From: Clostridium moniliforme
Lineage (GTDB): Bacteria > Bacillota > Clostridia > Clostridiales > Clostridiaceae
Assembly (NCBI RefSeq): GCF_017873235.1
Contig: NZ_JAGGJZ010000004.1
Coordinates: forward strand, 62,001 to 126,000
Length of the DNA stretch: 64,000 bases
Reading direction: 5' to 3'
The position numbers were made by a program, and so were the translations under genes. The notes below the pieces were generated by a model. It was not told the origin of the DNA and searched no databases. It saw nothing but the letters and a program-made list of their open reading frames with translations. Shown here piece after piece: positions 35,112 to 43,931 of this stretch (positions are counted from its first letter, which is position 1; each line of letters begins with the position of its first letter).

Positions 35112-36355
35112 TTATAAAATTAGTATGTGTGTTGTTATCTTTTGGATTATGGCTTTATGTAACTAATATTCAGAACACAACAAGAGAATATACTTTAAAA
35201 GGAGTGCCAGTTAATATAACAAATACCTCTGCTTTAAAAGAAGATGGTTTAGCATTAGCTCCTAATCAAACTTTTACTGTAGATTTAGACCTTGAAGGAT
35301 ATTCAAAATATATTTATGCAGCAACAAAAAGTCAATTTTCACTCTCAGCTAATCTTGGAGAATATGCATTAAAACAAGGAGTAAATAATATACCAGTTCA
35401 AGTTAAAAATTATCCAAGTGAATTAAATATAAAAAATAATGGTAATTTAGTAATTAAAGTTAAACTTGAAAAATTAATAACTAAGCAATTTAATACAATA
35501 TCACAAGTTAATGTAGATTATGCTAAAGGAGTATACAAACAAAAAGAACAATTCAATTCTGAAAAAGTTGAAGTTTCAGGGCCACAAAGTGCTGTAGATA
35601 AAGTAGCTAATGTTGCTTTGGTTGGGAACTTAGAAGGTGTTAGTGAAAATTTGACTAAAGAATTTCCACTTAAACCAGTAGATTCATATGGTAATGTAGT
35701 TGATGGAGTTACATTAAGTAAAAATGTAGGTACTATTAGCATAGCAGTTAATAATGGAAAATCTGTTGATGTTACAACTGAATTTACTGGTTCAGTTCCA
35801 AATGGATATAAATTAGTTAGCACAAATCCATCAAAAACATCTGTTCAAATAGTAGGAGATCAAAAGGCCGTAGATTCTGTAAATTCATTAAAGACTGAAA
35901 GTATAGATTTATCAAATATTACTAGCAGTATAGAAAAAAACGTAAAGATAATTTTACCAAATGGAGTTAAGGTAAGTGATGGTAATAATTATATAACAGT
36001 AAAAATTAATGTAGAGAAGATAGGAGACAGTGAAGCATCAAAGGAATTAGAAGTGCCAGTTAGTTATACAGGCCTTAATAGTAATTTAGAGCTTTCTAAT
36101 GAAACAAAATCAATTAAATTTAATATACAAGGAAATAAAAAAGATATAGACAATTTAAAGGCCAGTGATTTTACATGTAAATTTGATTTGAGTAAGTTTA
36201 AGGATGAAGGAGATTTTGAAGAACAAGCAAATGTTAAAATGATAAGTTCTAATTCAGATATATCAATATCAAATACAAGTACAGTAAAATTTACTTTAAA
36301 GAAAAAAGAAAATCAAAAAGATAACAAAAATACTTCAAATAAAAAATCAGTATAG
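35081..36355 (+). CDS. cdaR: YbbR-domain regulator of CdaA
   Basis: The 424-residue protein has one N-terminal membrane helix (about residues 9-26, LIIKLVCVLLSFGLWLYV) and an extracytoplasmic part with about four YbbR repeats, then a Lys/Asn-rich tail. CdaR binds and modulates CdaA at the membrane. It starts inside cdaA with its own GGAGAAGGTG site, so the two are translationally linked. In many Firmicutes glmM comes next; here a flavoprotein gene follows instead. Confidence 0.93.
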   Translation: MDKGNSNQTLIIKLVCVLLSFGLWLYVTNIQNTTREYTLKGVPVNITNTSALKEDGLALAPNQTFTVDLDLEGYSKYIYAATKSQFSLSANLGEYALKQGVNNIPVQVKNYPSELNIKNNGNLVIKVKLEKLITKQFNTISQVNVDYAKGVYKQKEQFNSEKVEVSGPQSAVDKVANVALVGNLEGVSENLTKEFPLKPVDSYGNVVDGVTLSKNVGTISIAVNNGKSVDVTTEFTGSVPNGYKLVSTNPSKTSVQIVGDQKAVDSVNSLKTESIDLSNITSSIEKNVKIILPNGVKVSDGNNYITVKINVEKIGDSEASKELEVPVSYTGLNSNLELSNETKSIKFNIQGNKKDIDNLKASDFTCKFDLSKFKDEGDFEEQANVKMISSNSDISISNTSTVKFTLKKKENQKDNKNTSNKKSV

Positions 36356-36365
36356 GAGAAATTTT

Positions 36366-37961
36366 ATGGCAATAAGAATAAATAATATTATTCTAAGTAT
36401 TGAGGAGGATAATTCTTTAATTAAAAAGAAGGTAGCAAAAAAGTTAAGAATAAAAGAAGAAGACATACATTCATTAAAAATAATAAAAGAAAGTATAGAT
36501 GCAAGAAAAAAAGATGACATTAAATTTAATTATTGTGTTGATATAACATGTGACAATGAGAAAAGCATAGTAAAAAAAATCAATAACAATAATGTAAAAT
36601 TAGAAGATGAAAATAAAGAAGAAAAATTCATATATGGAAATAAAAAATTAAAATCAAGACCAGTTGTTATTGGATTTGGACCAGCTGGAATATTTGCAAG
36701 CTTAACTTTAGCAAAGCATGGTTATAAACCAATAGTCTTTGAAAGAGGAGAAGATGTGGACAAAAGAACTGAAACTGTGGAAAAGTTTTGGGATACTGGG
36801 GAATTAAATTTAAATTCAAATGTTCAGTTTGGAGAAGGTGGTGCAGGAGCCTTTTCAGATGGAAAGTTAACAACAAGAATAAAAGATAAAAGGTGTACGT
36901 TTGTGTTAGAAGAGTTTGTAGAAAATGGAGCACCTGAAGAAATAACCTATGTTGGAAAACCTCATGTAGGAACAGATATATTAAAAGGCGTAGTTAAAAA
37001 TATAAGAGAAAAAATAAAAAAATTAGGTGGAGAAGTTCATTTTAATTCAAAACTTGAAAAAATAAATGTAGAAGATGGTGAGTTAAAAAGTATAATTATA
37101 AATGGTAAAGAAATACCATGTGAATGCTTAATCTTAGCAATAGGACATAGCTCAAGAGATACTTATGAGATGTTATATAACAATAAAGTATTAATGGAAC
37201 AAAAGCCTTTTGCAATAGGAGTTAGAATAGAACATCCACAGGATATAATAAATAAAAGTCAATATGGAAAGTATGCAAATCATCCAAAGTTAAAAGCTGC
37301 TGACTATAGATTAACTTATCAAAGCAAAAAGGAAAACAGAGGAGTGTATTCTTTCTGTATGTGCCCAGGAGGAGTTGTAGTTGGTGCAGCCTCAGAGGAA
37401 GGAAGACTTGTTTCAAATGGAATGAGTTATCATGCTAGAGACTTAGAAAATGCAAATTCTGCATTAGTTGTAACAGTTGGGCCAGATGATTTTAAAGGAG
37501 AGCATCCATTAGCAGGAATGGAATTTCAAAGACACTATGAAAGTCTTGCATTTAAATTAGGTGGTGGAAATTATAAAGCACCAGTTCAACTTATTGGAGA
37601 TTTTCTAAATGATAAAAAATCAACAAAGTTAGGAAGCGTTATTCCTACATATAAACCAGGATTTGAATTTAGAGAACTTAAGGAATGTTTACCAAAGGCT
37701 GTAGTAGACACATTGAAAGAAGGTATATTAGTTTTTGGAAAGAGAATAGATGGATATGATATGTATGATGGAATTTTAACAGGGATAGAAACGAGAACAT
37801 CAGCACCAGTTAGAATTTTAAGAAATGAAAAACTTCAAAGTGTATCAGTAAAAGGATTATATCCAACAGGGGAAGGCGCTGGTTTTGCAGGAGGAATAAT
37901 ATCTGCAGCTGTTGACGGAATAAAAGCTTCAGAGAGAATAATGGAGGAATATACATTATAA
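36366..37961 (+). CDS. NAD(P)/FAD-dependent oxidoreductase (COG2509-type flavoprotein)
   Basis: The 531-residue protein has an N-terminal domain of about 95 residues, then a Rossmann FAD-binding motif (VVIGFGPAGIFASLTLAKHG) and the GEGGAGAFSDGKLTTR segment typical of this uncharacterised dehydrogenase family. The C-terminal block GLYPTGEGAGFAGGIISAAVDGI completes the FAD site. Substrate is unknown. It lies 10 bases after cdaR, as a third gene of the cdaA operon, which ends at a strong terminator. This linkage is common in clostridia but its reason is unclear. Confidence 0.9.
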   Translation: MAIRINNIILSIEEDNSLIKKKVAKKLRIKEEDIHSLKIIKESIDARKKDDIKFNYCVDITCDNEKSIVKKINNNNVKLEDENKEEKFIYGNKKLKSRPVVIGFGPAGIFASLTLAKHGYKPIVFERGEDVDKRTETVEKFWDTGELNLNSNVQFGEGGAGAFSDGKLTTRIKDKRCTFVLEEFVENGAPEEITYVGKPHVGTDILKGVVKNIREKIKKLGGEVHFNSKLEKINVEDGELKSIIINGKEIPCECLILAIGHSSRDTYEMLYNNKVLMEQKPFAIGVRIEHPQDIINKSQYGKYANHPKLKAADYRLTYQSKKENRGVYSFCMCPGGVVVGAASEEGRLVSNGMSYHARDLENANSALVVTVGPDDFKGEHPLAGMEFQRHYESLAFKLGGGNYKAPVQLIGDFLNDKKSTKLGSVIPTYKPGFEFRELKECLPKAVVDTLKEGILVFGKRIDGYDMYDGILTGIETRTSAPVRILRNEKLQSVSVKGLYPTGEGAGFAGGIISAAVDGIKASERIMEEYTL

Positions 37962-37990
37962 TAATAGAAAATTAAAATTATGTTTACATT

Positions 37991-38017
37991 AAAGGTGGAT
38001 TTATCCACCTTTTTTTT
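37991..38017 (+). terminator. Terminator of the cdaA operon
   Basis: A perfect 9-bp stem (AAAGGTGGA paired with TCCACCTTT), 4-base loop, then T-run. Confidence 0.93.
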
Positions 38018-38038
38018 GTAAAAGAATTTTCTGACAAC

Positions 38039-38068
38039 TTGCCTTTTATATGAAAAATCTGATACAAT
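38039..38068 (+). promoter_or_regulatory. Promoter of ptb-buk
   Basis: TTGCCT (38039-38044), 18-base spacer, TACAAT (38063-38068). The start point near 38075 would be just upstream of the Rex-like operator. Confidence 0.55.
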
Positions 38069-38080
38069 ATAACTGTTAAA

Positions 38081-38098
38081 TTGTTATAAAATTAACGA
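38081..38098 (+). promoter_or_regulatory. Rex-like operator upstream of ptb-buk
   Basis: TTGTTAT-AAAA-TTAACGA matches the clostridial Rex consensus TTGTTAA-N4-TTAACAA at 12 of 14 defined positions. A further half-site TTAACAA lies at 38106-38112. Rex senses the NADH/NAD ratio and represses fermentation genes. The site would lie just after the start of transcription. Confidence 0.65.
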
Positions 38099-38182
38099 TA
38101 AAAAATTAACAATAAATAATAATGTATTCTAAGTATATGAAAATAATTATTTTAAAATATAGATATAAGAGGTGCGTTATAA

Positions 38183-39091
38183 ATGAGTAAAAATTTTGAT
38201 GAGTTGTTATCAAAGGTTAAAGAACTTAAACCAAAGAAAGTAGCAGTAGCAGTTGCTCAAGATGAGCCAGTATTAGAAGCTATAAAATCAGCAAAGGAAC
38301 AAGGAATTGCTGAAGCTATATTAGTTGGAGATAAAGATGAAATTAAAAAAATTGCTGATAAGATAGAAATGGATTTATCAGGATATGAAATAATGGATGA
38401 AAAAGATTCTAAGAAAGCAGCACTTTTTGCAGTTCAACTTGTTTCAAGTGGAAAAGCAGATATGGTTATGAAGGGGTTAGTTGATACTGCAACATTTTTA
38501 AGAAGTGTTTTAAATAAAGAAGTAGGATTAAGAACAGGAAAACTTATGTCTCATGTTGCTGTTTTTGAAGTTGAAGGAATAGATAGATTAATATATTTAA
38601 CAGATGCTGCATTTAACACATACCCAGATTTAAAAGCTAAGAAACAAATTATAGATAATTCAGTTGCAGTAGCTCATGCTTGTGGACTTGCTATGCCAAA
38701 AGTAGCTCCAGTTTGTGCAGTTGAAGTTGTAAATCCAGATATGCCAGCTACATTAGATGCTGCATTATTATCAAAGATGAATAATAGAGGACAAATAAAG
38801 GGATGTATAGTTGATGGACCTTTAGCTCTTGATAATGCTATTTCAGAAGAAGCAGCACATCATAAAAAAGTATCAGGACCAGTTGCAGGAAAGGCAGATA
38901 TTATAATGCTTCCAAATATAGAAACTGCAAATGTTATGTATAAGTGTTTAACTTACACAGCAAAATCAAAAAATGGTGGATTATTAGTTGGAACATCAGC
39001 TCCAGTTATATTAACATCAAGAGCAGATTCTTTTGAAACAAAAGTTAATTCAATTGCATTAGCAGCTTTAGTTGCTGAGTCACTAAAGTAA
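38183..39091 (+). CDS. ptb: Phosphate butyryltransferase
   Basis: Ptb converts butyryl-CoA and phosphate to butyryl-phosphate. The 302-residue protein belongs to the phosphate acetyl/butyryltransferase family, with the KGLVDTATFLRSVLNKEVGLRTG and HVAVFEVEG blocks and the C-terminal NGGLLVGTSAPVILTSRADS segment. The adjacent butyrate kinase makes the butyryl rather than acetyl assignment secure. A weak GAGGTGCG ribosome site precedes the ATG. Together the pair yields butyrate and ATP, the main energy-yielding end of butyric fermentation. Confidence 0.95.
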   Translation: MSKNFDELLSKVKELKPKKVAVAVAQDEPVLEAIKSAKEQGIAEAILVGDKDEIKKIADKIEMDLSGYEIMDEKDSKKAALFAVQLVSSGKADMVMKGLVDTATFLRSVLNKEVGLRTGKLMSHVAVFEVEGIDRLIYLTDAAFNTYPDLKAKKQIIDNSVAVAHACGLAMPKVAPVCAVEVVNPDMPATLDAALLSKMNNRGQIKGCIVDGPLALDNAISEEAAHHKKVSGPVAGKADIIMLPNIETANVMYKCLTYTAKSKNGGLLVGTSAPVILTSRADSFETKVNSIALAALVAESLK

Positions 39092-39123
39092 TAGATTAGG
39101 ATATTTAGGAGGTAATTAAAGTT

Positions 39124-40191
39124 ATGTCATATAAATTATTAATTATAAACCCAGGCTCAACTTCAACAAAAATAGGAATTTATGAAGATGAAAAGGAAGT
39201 TTTAGAAACTACTTTAAGACATTCATCAGATGAAATAGCAAAATATGCTACAATATTTGATCAATTAGATTTTAGAAAAGATATTATTTTAGAAATATTA
39301 AAGGAAAAGAATTTTGATATCAATGAATTAGATGCTGTTGTTGGAAGAGGTGGAATGCTTAAACCAATTCCAGGTGGTACTTATAAAGTAACAGAAGCTC
39401 TTATAGAAGATTCAAAGAAAGGTGTTCAAGGACAACATGCTGCAAACTTAGGTGCTATATTAGCTAATGAAATAGCAAAAAAAGTTAATGTACCAGCATT
39501 TATAGTAGATCCAATTGTTGTAGATGAATTAGAACCAGTTGCAAGAATTTCAGGTATACCAGAATTACCAAGAAAGAGTAAATGTCATCCATTAAATCAA
39601 AAAGCTGTTGCAAGAAGATTTGCAAGAGAAAATAATACAGAATATGATAAGTTAAACCTTATAGTAGCTCATATGGGTGGTGGAGTTTCAATAGGAGCTC
39701 ATAAATTAGGAAGAATTGTTGATGTTAACAATGCTTTAGATGGAGATGGTCCATTCTCACCAGAAAGATCAGGAAGTGTTCCAGTTGGAGATTTAGTAAA
39801 AATGTGCTTTAGTGGAAAATATACAGAAGCTGAAGTATATAAAAAGATATTAGGAAGAGGAGGCTTTGTTGCTTACCTTGATACTAATGATGCTAGAGAT
39901 GTATTAAAGAAAGTTAGTGAAGGTGATGAAGAAGCTAAACTAATATATGATGCATTTATATATCAAATATCTAAAACAATAGGAGAAATGGCTACTGTAT
40001 TAGAAGGAAAGGTAGATAAAATTCTTTTAACTGGTGGAATAGCTTATTCAGAAAAAGTTGTTAATGACATAACTAAGAGAGTAGGTTGGATAACAGAAGT
40101 TAAGGCTTATCCAGGAGAAGATGAATTACTTGCATTAGCACAAGGTGCAATTAGAGTATTAAGTGGAAAAGAAGAAGCTAAGATTTACTAA
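39124..40191 (+). CDS. buk: Butyrate kinase
   Basis: Buk transfers phosphate from butyryl-phosphate to ADP. The 355-residue ASKHA-fold kinase shows the N-terminal [16 protein letters not shown] phosphate-binding loop, [27 protein letters not shown] and [13 protein letters not shown] segments of the family. It follows ptb by 32 bases with an AGGAGG site and ends at a strong terminator. Codon choice suggests high expression. Confidence 0.96.
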   Translation: MSYKLLIINPGSTSTKIGIYEDEKEVLETTLRHSSDEIAKYATIFDQLDFRKDIILEILKEKNFDINELDAVVGRGGMLKPIPGGTYKVTEALIEDSKKGVQGQHAANLGAILANEIAKKVNVPAFIVDPIVVDELEPVARISGIPELPRKSKCHPLNQKAVARRFARENNTEYDKLNLIVAHMGGGVSIGAHKLGRIVDVNNALDGDGPFSPERSGSVPVGDLVKMCFSGKYTEAEVYKKILGRGGFVAYLDTNDARDVLKKVSEGDEEAKLIYDAFIYQISKTIGEMATVLEGKVDKILLTGGIAYSEKVVNDITKRVGWITEVKAYPGEDELLALAQGAIRVLSGKEEAKIY

Positions 40192-40262
40192 TAAGATATA
40201 AGGGTTTAAAAAATAAATTGAATCTTTTGTAATGGATAGTTTAAAATATAGTATATTAAATT

Positions 40263-40299
40263 AAAAGATGATTTCTATTAATAGAAGTCATCTTTTTTG
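40263..40299 (+). terminator. Terminator of ptb-buk
   Basis: A 15-base stem with one mismatch (AAAAGATGATTTCTA with TAGAAGTCATCTTTT) is followed by TTTTTT. It separates metabolism from the flagellar region. Confidence 0.9.
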
Positions 40300-40370
40300 T
40301 TCAATTAAAAGTATTAAGTTATATAAAGAAATTCCGTATAATAAGTTTATAAAGGTTTTGAGGTGATATA

Positions 40371-41066
40371 GTGATAAATGGAATAAATGATATGGGTTTA
40401 TTTATAAATAGTTTAAGTGGATTTGGAAATTCTAATGGAGAATCAAGAAGTAATATTTTTGAAACTGTAATGATAAGTTTATTAAGTGCTATAAGCGATA
40501 GAAATAAAACTGTTACTAATCCAGAGGATAAAGTATCTATAGAGGATATTATTGGATCTTTAAATAGTTGTAAATTAAATGGTATAAACATTAACAATAA
40601 TAGTTTTTCTAAAAATATAAATTTAGATGACATTAATATTAGTAATTTAAGCAAAAAAGATAGAATAAAAAATGCTATAAATACTTGTGGTGAAAAATAT
40701 GGTGTAGATAAAAAATTAATTAAGGCAATAATTAAAGTAGAATCTGATTTTAATCCAAATACTGTTTCATGGGCTGGGGCAAAGGGACTTATGCAGCTTA
40801 TGCCTGAAAATTGCAAAAGTTTAGGTATAGTTGATCCTCTTAATATTGAACAAAATATAGATGGTGGAGTAAGACATATTAAAGAATACATAAAAAGATA
40901 TAACGGAGATGTTAAAATGGCATTAATGGCTTATAATGGAGGTCCTACTAGAATGGCAAATAGAGGAGTTAGATCCATAGATGATATATATAAAATGCCA
41001 AAGGAAACTCAAAATTATGTTAAAAAAGTAATGAATTATTATAAAGGATTGCATGATGAAAATTAA
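40371..41066 (+). CDS. Lytic transglycosylase (SLT domain), flagellar cluster
   Basis: The 231-residue protein has a polar N-terminal region (about 1-100) and a C-terminal SLT lysozyme-like domain with catalytic Glu124 (IIKVESDFNP), GAKGLMQLMP and ALMAYNGGPTR motifs. There is no signal peptide, so export may go through the flagellar system, as for FlgJ-type enzymes that open the wall for the rod. GTG start with AGGTGAT ahead. It is first of three genes (with yaaR-like and fliN-like) before the flgM operon, which supports a flagellar role. Confidence 0.88.
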   Translation: MINGINDMGLFINSLSGFGNSNGESRSNIFETVMISLLSAISDRNKTVTNPEDKVSIEDIIGSLNSCKLNGININNNSFSKNINLDDINISNLSKKDRIKNAINTCGEKYGVDKKLIKAIIKVESDFNPNTVSWAGAKGLMQLMPENCKSLGIVDPLNIEQNIDGGVRHIKEYIKRYNGDVKMALMAYNGGPTRMANRGVRSIDDIYKMPKETQNYVKKVMNYYKGLHDEN

Positions 41067-41478
41067 TGGAATAAATACAAAAAAAGCTATAAATATTAAA
41101 GAAAAATCCAGTGCAACAAAAAATGATTTCTCAGGTAGCTTTATGAAATCATATAAGTCTTCAAGCAAAGAGCAGCTTGAAAATTACATAAAAGAAATTA
41201 AGAAAAAAGGTACTAGATTAATTGTAAGTAAAAATTACGCTGATGTAAAAAGTTATAAAAATACAATTAAAAAGTATTTAGAAACTATTGTTCAATATAC
41301 ATATACACTTAATAAAAATATTGGTTTTTTTGAAAATAAGTATTATTCAACAGTTGAAACTATAAATGAAAAATTAGAATCTTTAACTGCTAAGGTACTT
41401 GAAGAAGAAAAGGAAAATTTAGATATAAGTTCTACAATAGATAATATACAAGGACTTTTAGTAGATTTATATAGATAA
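41056..41478 (+). CDS. YaaR family protein (DUF327)
   Basis: The 140-residue, mostly helical, lysine-rich protein matches the YaaR/DUF327 family by its KKKGTRLIVSKNYADVKSYKNTIKKYLE and TINEKLESLTAKVLEEE segments and length. Function is unknown; in clostridia it is often linked to flagellar genes. It overlaps the end of the transglycosylase gene by 11 bases. ATG 41056 is 7 bases from AAAGGA; an adjoining ATG at 41053 is 4 bases away. Confidence 0.8.
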   Translation: MKINGINTKKAINIKEKSSATKNDFSGSFMKSYKSSSKEQLENYIKEIKKKGTRLIVSKNYADVKSYKNTIKKYLETIVQYTYTLNKNIGFFENKYYSTVETINEKLESLTAKVLEEEKENLDISSTIDNIQGLLVDLYR

Positions 41479-41489
41479 AGGAGAATTTT

Positions 41490-41798
41490 ATGATTGAAGG
41501 AAAAAAGGAAGATTTATACGAAGTAGAATTTGACACTTTACAAAAAAAAGAAGTAGAGAAATTTGAAGATAAAGGAATTTTATTAAATTCTAAATTAGAT
41601 ATAAGCGTAACTATAGGGAGCTGCAAAAAAAGTATAAAGGAAATATTATCTCTTAAAGAAGGAGATGTAATAGAACTTGAAAAAACTATAGATGAGGATT
41701 TAGATATTAACATTAATGACAAAATGATAGCTGATGGAGAAAGTCTTAAATTTGGAAATAAAATTAGTGTAAGATTAAGTTCTTTAAAAAAGAATTAA
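41490..41798 (+). CDS. fliN: FliN-like flagellar switch protein (SpoA domain)
   Basis: The 102-residue protein carries one FliN/FliM C-terminal (SpoA) domain: LNSKLDISVTIGSCKKSIKEILSLKEGDVIELEKTIDEDLDI, then IADGESLKFGNKISVRL. It would sit at the base of the C-ring and take part in rotor assembly or switching. It stands apart from the fliF-fliG operon, and FliM, its usual partner, is not in the window. A GGAGAA site precedes the ATG and a terminator follows. Confidence 0.88.
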   Translation: MIEGKKEDLYEVEFDTLQKKEVEKFEDKGILLNSKLDISVTIGSCKKSIKEILSLKEGDVIELEKTIDEDLDININDKMIADGESLKFGNKISVRLSSLKKN

Positions 41799-41808
41799 AC
41801 TAAAGATA

Positions 41809-41849
41809 TAGGTGTGGTTAAAATATAGTCTGCACCTATTATTTTTTGT
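41809..41849 (+). terminator. Terminator after the fliN-like gene
   Basis: ATAGGTG pairs with CACCTAT across an 18-base loop, then TATTTTTT. Confidence 0.65.
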
Positions 41850-41867
41850 TAAATATAAAAAAGGACT

Positions 41868-41893
41868 AAATTAATTATTTAATTAGCCGATAA
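41868..41893 (+). promoter_or_regulatory. Sigma-D (sigma-28) promoter of the flgM operon
   Basis: TAAA (41868-41871), 14 bases, GCCGATAA (41886-41893). This matches the flagellar sigma-factor consensus TAAA-N15-GCCGATAA apart from one base of spacing. FlgM being sigma-D dependent gives the usual feedback loop. Confidence 0.85.
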
Positions 41894-41929
41894 TTAATAA
41901 TAGATGAATAAAAAAGTTGGGGGCATAAT

Positions 41930-42199
41930 ATGAAGATAGATTCTATTAGAAGAAATAATATGATAAATGTATATAAAAAACAAAAGAATTATGAAAATAA
42001 AACTGTAACAAAAAGAGAAATGAAAGATAAAGTAGAAATATCTGATGCTGCTAAATATTTAAATAAAATAGTAAATGATAATGAAAATATTAATTTAGAT
42101 AAGATTAATGATATAAAAAATAGAATAAATAATGGAACTTACAAAATTGATAGCAAAAAAATAGCTAAAAAAATGCTTGAAAGTATTAAAGGAGAGTAA
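41930..42199 (+). CDS. flgM: Anti-sigma-D factor FlgM
   Basis: FlgM binds and blocks the flagellar sigma factor until the hook is complete. The 89-residue product has the disordered, basic N-terminus and the C-terminal KVEISDAAKYLNKI ... INDIKNRINNGTYKIDSKKIAKKML segment of the family. It leads the late operon behind a sigma-D promoter, with a GGGGG ribosome site 6 bases from the ATG. The export route is through the flagellar apparatus encoded downstream. Confidence 0.92.
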   Translation: MKIDSIRRNNMINVYKKQKNYENKTVTKREMKDKVEISDAAKYLNKIVNDNENINLDKINDIKNRINNGTYKIDSKKIAKKMLESIKGE

Positions 42200-42204
42200 T
42201 TTAA

Positions 42205-42612
42205 ATGGATTCTAGCTTAAAATTAATAATTTTTGAAGAAAAAAGAATCTTACAAGAATTAATGAATTTATTAGATAAGCAGTATAATTTAATTTTATCT
42301 GATGAAGTAGTAGCTTTAGATAAAGTAAATGAGGATATAGAATTGATAGGAAAAAATTTAGCAACTATTGAAATTAAAAGAAGAGACTTAATAAAAGATA
42401 ATAATTTTAAAGAAATAATTGAAAATAGCTATGATAAACATCTTAAAGATGTTTATGAAGAAGTTAAGGGGCTACTTAGAGATATAGAGTTACAAAATGA
42501 TACTAACTCAACTCTTATAAAGCAGAGGTTATTTTTTACAAATAAAATGATAGATGTTATAAAGCCTTCAAAAAATATAGGTACGTATAATTCGTATGGA
42601 AATGTAAGATAG
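42205..42612 (+). CDS. flgN: FlgN-family export chaperone
   Basis: The 135-residue helical protein lies between flgM and flgK, the standard place for FlgN, the chaperone of hook-associated proteins FlgK and FlgL. The pattern of a helical N-terminal half (LIIFEEKRILQELMNLLDKQYNLIL) and a C-terminal amphipathic stretch fits the family, which is weakly conserved in sequence. The assignment relies on both context and helical form. It starts 5 bases after flgM. Confidence 0.85.
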   Translation: MDSSLKLIIFEEKRILQELMNLLDKQYNLILSDEVVALDKVNEDIELIGKNLATIEIKRRDLIKDNNFKEIIENSYDKHLKDVYEEVKGLLRDIELQNDTNSTLIKQRLFFTNKMIDVIKPSKNIGTYNSYGNVR

Positions 42613-42621
42613 GAGATTATT

Positions 42622-43920
42622 ATGACAGGTTTATTAGGAACTTTACAAACAGCAAAATCAGGAATGATTGCAAGTAAAACAGCAATACAAACAACATCAC
42701 ACAATATAAGTAATTTAAATACACCAGGGTATACAAGACAAAGAGTAGAACAAACTACAAGCAGACCATATACTTCAATTGGTTATAATAGTCATCACGG
42801 TCCAGGTCAACTTGGGACAGGGGTAACTGTTAATGATGTAACAAGAATAAGAAATTCTTTTTATGATTTTCAATTTAGAAGTGAAAGTCATAAGTATGGA
42901 GAAGTAAATATAAAGTCTGATTATTATAGAAATATGGAAAACATCTTTGATGAGCCATCAAAAAATTCAATATCAGCATCTATTAATGATTTTTTTAATT
43001 CTTTAAATGAATTATCTAAAGATCCAAATAGTGTTGGAGCAAAAAATGTGGCAATAGAGAAGGCAAAATTTTTAAGTAATAATATTAATAGTGTTAATTC
43101 TAAACTTGAAACATTAAATGAACAATTAAATTCTCAAACAGAGAGTATTGTTTCAGATATAAATAATAAAATCTTACAAATAAAAGAATTAGATAAAAAT
43201 ATAAAGTTAATTCAAGGAGCTAATAAATCACCAAATGATTTATTAGACCAAAGAGATAATCTTATGGATGAATTAAGCTTTAAAATAGATGTAAATGATG
43301 ATTCAGTTAAAGCTGTGTTTGATGTGGAAGGTAAGGATGCTAAGGTTCAAGCTAATGATTTAGAAGTTTTAAAATCTAAAATAAAAGAAAAAAGCTTAAG
43401 TGGTGAACTAAGTGGAACGAAAGCTATGAAAGCTGAAATAGAAAAATATCAAAATAAATTAAGAACACTATCTAATGCTATAACAGCAAATATAAATAAT
43501 GTTTATAAAGGTAAGGAAAATATATTTGTAGCAGGAAAAAATGGAAAGCTAATTGATGTAAATCCTAATATTATAAAAGATGTATCTAAATTAGAAATGA
43601 CATCTAGTAAAGCATTAGAATTATATGATATACAAAATAAAAAGGTAAATATAGATGGGGAAGATATTACTGTAGGAAATTATTATAATGGTACTATTCA
43701 AGAATTAGGACAATCATCTCAAATAGCTAAAAAGCAAGAATTTAATAACAGTAAGCTTTTACACAGTATAGATAAATCAAGAATGAGTATTTCAGGTGTT
43801 TCTATGGATGAAGAAATAGTAAATTTAGTTCAATTACAGCATGCTTATAATGCAAGTGCAAAGGTAATTTCAACTATAGATTCATTATTAAATGTAGTAG
43901 TAAATGGGTTAATTAAGTAG
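42622..43920 (+). CDS. flgK: Flagellar hook-associated protein 1 FlgK
   Basis: FlgK forms the first junction ring between hook and filament. The 432-residue protein has the N-terminal rod/hook helix with the TTSHNISNLNTPGYTRQRVE motif and the C-terminal heptad segment ending SAKVISTIDSLLNVVV. It is about 100 residues shorter than enterobacterial FlgK, the loss being in the variable central domain, which is common in clostridia. AGGAG precedes the ATG; flgL follows 11 bases after the stop. Confidence 0.94.
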   Translation: MTGLLGTLQTAKSGMIASKTAIQTTSHNISNLNTPGYTRQRVEQTTSRPYTSIGYNSHHGPGQLGTGVTVNDVTRIRNSFYDFQFRSESHKYGEVNIKSDYYRNMENIFDEPSKNSISASINDFFNSLNELSKDPNSVGAKNVAIEKAKFLSNNINSVNSKLETLNEQLNSQTESIVSDINNKILQIKELDKNIKLIQGANKSPNDLLDQRDNLMDELSFKIDVNDDSVKAVFDVEGKDAKVQANDLEVLKSKIKEKSLSGELSGTKAMKAEIEKYQNKLRTLSNAITANINNVYKGKENIFVAGKNGKLIDVNPNIIKDVSKLEMTSSKALELYDIQNKKVNIDGEDITVGNYYNGTIQELGQSSQIAKKQEFNNSKLLHSIDKSRMSISGVSMDEEIVNLVQLQHAYNASAKVISTIDSLLNVVVNGLIK

Positions 43921-43931
43921 GGGGATAATAT

